From Salinisphaera shabanensis E1L3A (GTDB taxonomy: Bacteria; Pseudomonadota; Gammaproteobacteria; Nevskiales; Salinisphaeraceae), in NCBI RefSeq assembly GCF_000215955.2, contig NZ_AFNV02000001.1, forward strand, positions 236,445 to 300,444: DNA of 64,000 nt, in the 5' to 3' direction. This document shows positions 62,999 to 64,000 of the stretch, in pieces. Below the pieces are notes generated by a model. It was given only the letters and a program-made list of their open reading frames with translations, was not told the DNA's origin and did not search any database. The number at the start of each line of letters is the position of its first letter. Position 1 is the first letter of the stretch. The translations under genes were made by a program, and so were the position numbers.

Positions 62999-64000
62999 TG
63001 CCACCGCCCCCTTCGACCGACCGGGTACGACTGGCTCTGTTCACCTCGGCCTTGACCGGCGGTGGCGTGCAACGTTCGCTGCGCAATCTGGCGGTCGCGC
63101 TCACCCAGGCCGGGTACCAGGTCGACCTGCTGGTCTGTCACTGCGACGACGCGCAGGCCGCGGCACTTGCCGACGCCGGCGTCCAGGTCATCACGCTGGC
63201 GCGGTCAGCGCCGCTGGTGGGGCGTGCACTGGCCTTGCGCGCCGACCCGGCAGGCCTCGGACCTCTGGCACCGACCGTGCTGCTGCCGCTCAAGACCTGG
63301 TCCAAGGTGCGCTATATCGCCGCCCTGCGCGACTATCTGAGCTCGGCGCGGCCGACCGGGCTGCTATCGGCCATGACCCAGTGCAATCTGGTGGCGCTGT
63401 GGGCGCGCGCGCTCGCCGGCATCGACTGCCGTGTCGTGGTCAGCGAACGCAATATGCTGTCAAGCTTCGTCACTCGTCATTCCGGCAAATCGCGCTGGCG
63501 ACATCTGCCGGCGCTGGTCGCACGCAGCTACCCACGTGCCGACGCGATTGTCGGTGTCTCCCAAGCGGTGGCGGACGATCTGGCCGAATGCAGCGGCCTG
63601 CCGCGCGCGATCATCACCACCGCGCCCAATCCCGTGGTCGACGACGCGCTGCGCCGCGCGGCAGGCAGCCGATCGGACCATCCCTGGTTTCGCGCCGGCG
63701 AGCCGCCGGTGATTCTCGGGGTCGGGCGTCTGCTCGAACAAAAGGATCCGGAGACGCTGCTGCGTGCTTTTGCGCAACTGCGCCGTCACCGGCCGGCCCG
63801 ACTGATGCTGATCGGCGAAGGCCCGCTGCGCGCGGGGCTGGCAGCGTTGGCCGAAGAGCTCGGGGTGACCGACGATGTCGCTCTGCCCGGCTGGGACGAC
63901 AACCCGTTTTCGGCCATGGCCGCGGCCCGGGTGTTCGTGCTGCCGTCGAAGTGGGAAGGCCTGCCCGGCGTGCTCATCCAGGCGCTCGCCTGTGGCTGGG
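62998..64000 (+). CDS. Glycosyltransferase family 4, N-terminal part (3' end outside window)
   Basis: The frame from ATG 62998 stays open to the window end: 334 residues. LTGGGVQRSLRNLAVALTQAGY opens the GT-B fold, VGVSQAVADDL is in the middle, and LGVGRLLEQKDPETLLRAF and EGLPGVLIQALACG are the GT4 donor-site motifs. The start codon overlaps the GT2 stop (TGATG), so they are co-translated. Confidence 0.9.
   Translation, partial: MPPPPSTDRVRLALFTSALTGGGVQRSLRNLAVALTQAGYQVDLLVCHCDDAQAAALADAGVQVITLARSAPLVGRALALRADPAGLGPLAPTVLLPLKTWSKVRYIAALRDYLSSARPTGLLSAMTQCNLVALWARALAGIDCRVVVSERNMLSSFVTRHSGKSRWRHLPALVARSYPRADAIVGVSQAVADDLAECSGLPRAIITTAPNPVVDDALRRAAGSRSDHPWFRAGEPPVILGVGRLLEQKDPETLLRAFAQLRRHRPARLMLIGEGPLRAGLAALAEELGVTDDVALPGWDDNPFSAMAAARVFVLPSKWEGLPGVLIQALACGW

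Overview
The window is a continuous stretch of high-GC gammaproteobacterial chromosome with about 50 protein genes and one tRNA gene. It has no rRNA, no CRISPR array and no recognisable insertion sequence. The FNR/ANR and DNR-type regulators, PilSR/PilCD, ZapD-YacG, the YbeZ-YbeY-CorC-Lnt block, LptE-LeuS and the acidic tails on several proteins fit a halophilic or marine gammaproteobacterium, perhaps close to Salinisphaera. The genus is inference; no marker gene was compared.

Left part (1-14 kb). After the end of an aldo/keto reductase gene come about 0.9 kb of non-coding DNA packed with inverted and dispersed repeats, then a PHP-domain exonuclease gene. Next is a nitrate-assimilation locus read right to left: nasT, a leader RNA, nasS, a NarK-type nitrate transporter, an NAD(P)H/FAD reductase, nasA, nirA and a flavoprotein that joins an RnfB-type Fe-S domain to a CysJ-type NADPH reductase. 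The leader carries two ANTAR-type hairpins (hexaloops with A1 and G4), the second overlapping a strong intrinsic terminator, and a sigma-54-like -24/-12 element lies just upstream. NasT should therefore antiterminate the whole operon, including its own antagonist NasS.

Middle (14-36 kb). Housekeeping blocks: tRNA-Gln, rplM-rpsI, a nitroreductase, leuS-lptE, a TonB receptor with a frameshift beside a di-heme peroxidase, then lnt-corC-ybeY-ybeZ-miaB. From 28 to 33.7 kb there is an oxygen/NO-responsive patch: an FNR/ANR regulator, ompW, two universal stress proteins, a PdxH-like protein, a DNR-like regulator and an FMN-binding-like protein, with five FNR-type boxes in their upstream regions. Then come ssb and a YajR-like transporter with a frameshift.

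Right part (36-64 kb). uvrA, a small AT-rich orphan gene, pgeF-rluD, bamD, nadE, a GFA-family gene, sucCD, pilS-pilR-pilC-pilD (without pilA or pilB), coaE-zapD-yacG, a Nudix-ThiE fusion, argJ, secA, a dciA-like gene, and the start of a cell-surface polysaccharide region (ABC exporter and two glycosyltransferases, the last cut by the window end).

Most distinctive points: the NasS-inside-its-own-operon circuit, the unusual electron donor next to NirA, the dense cluster of FNR boxes, and the orphan gene wedged between uvrA and pgeF.
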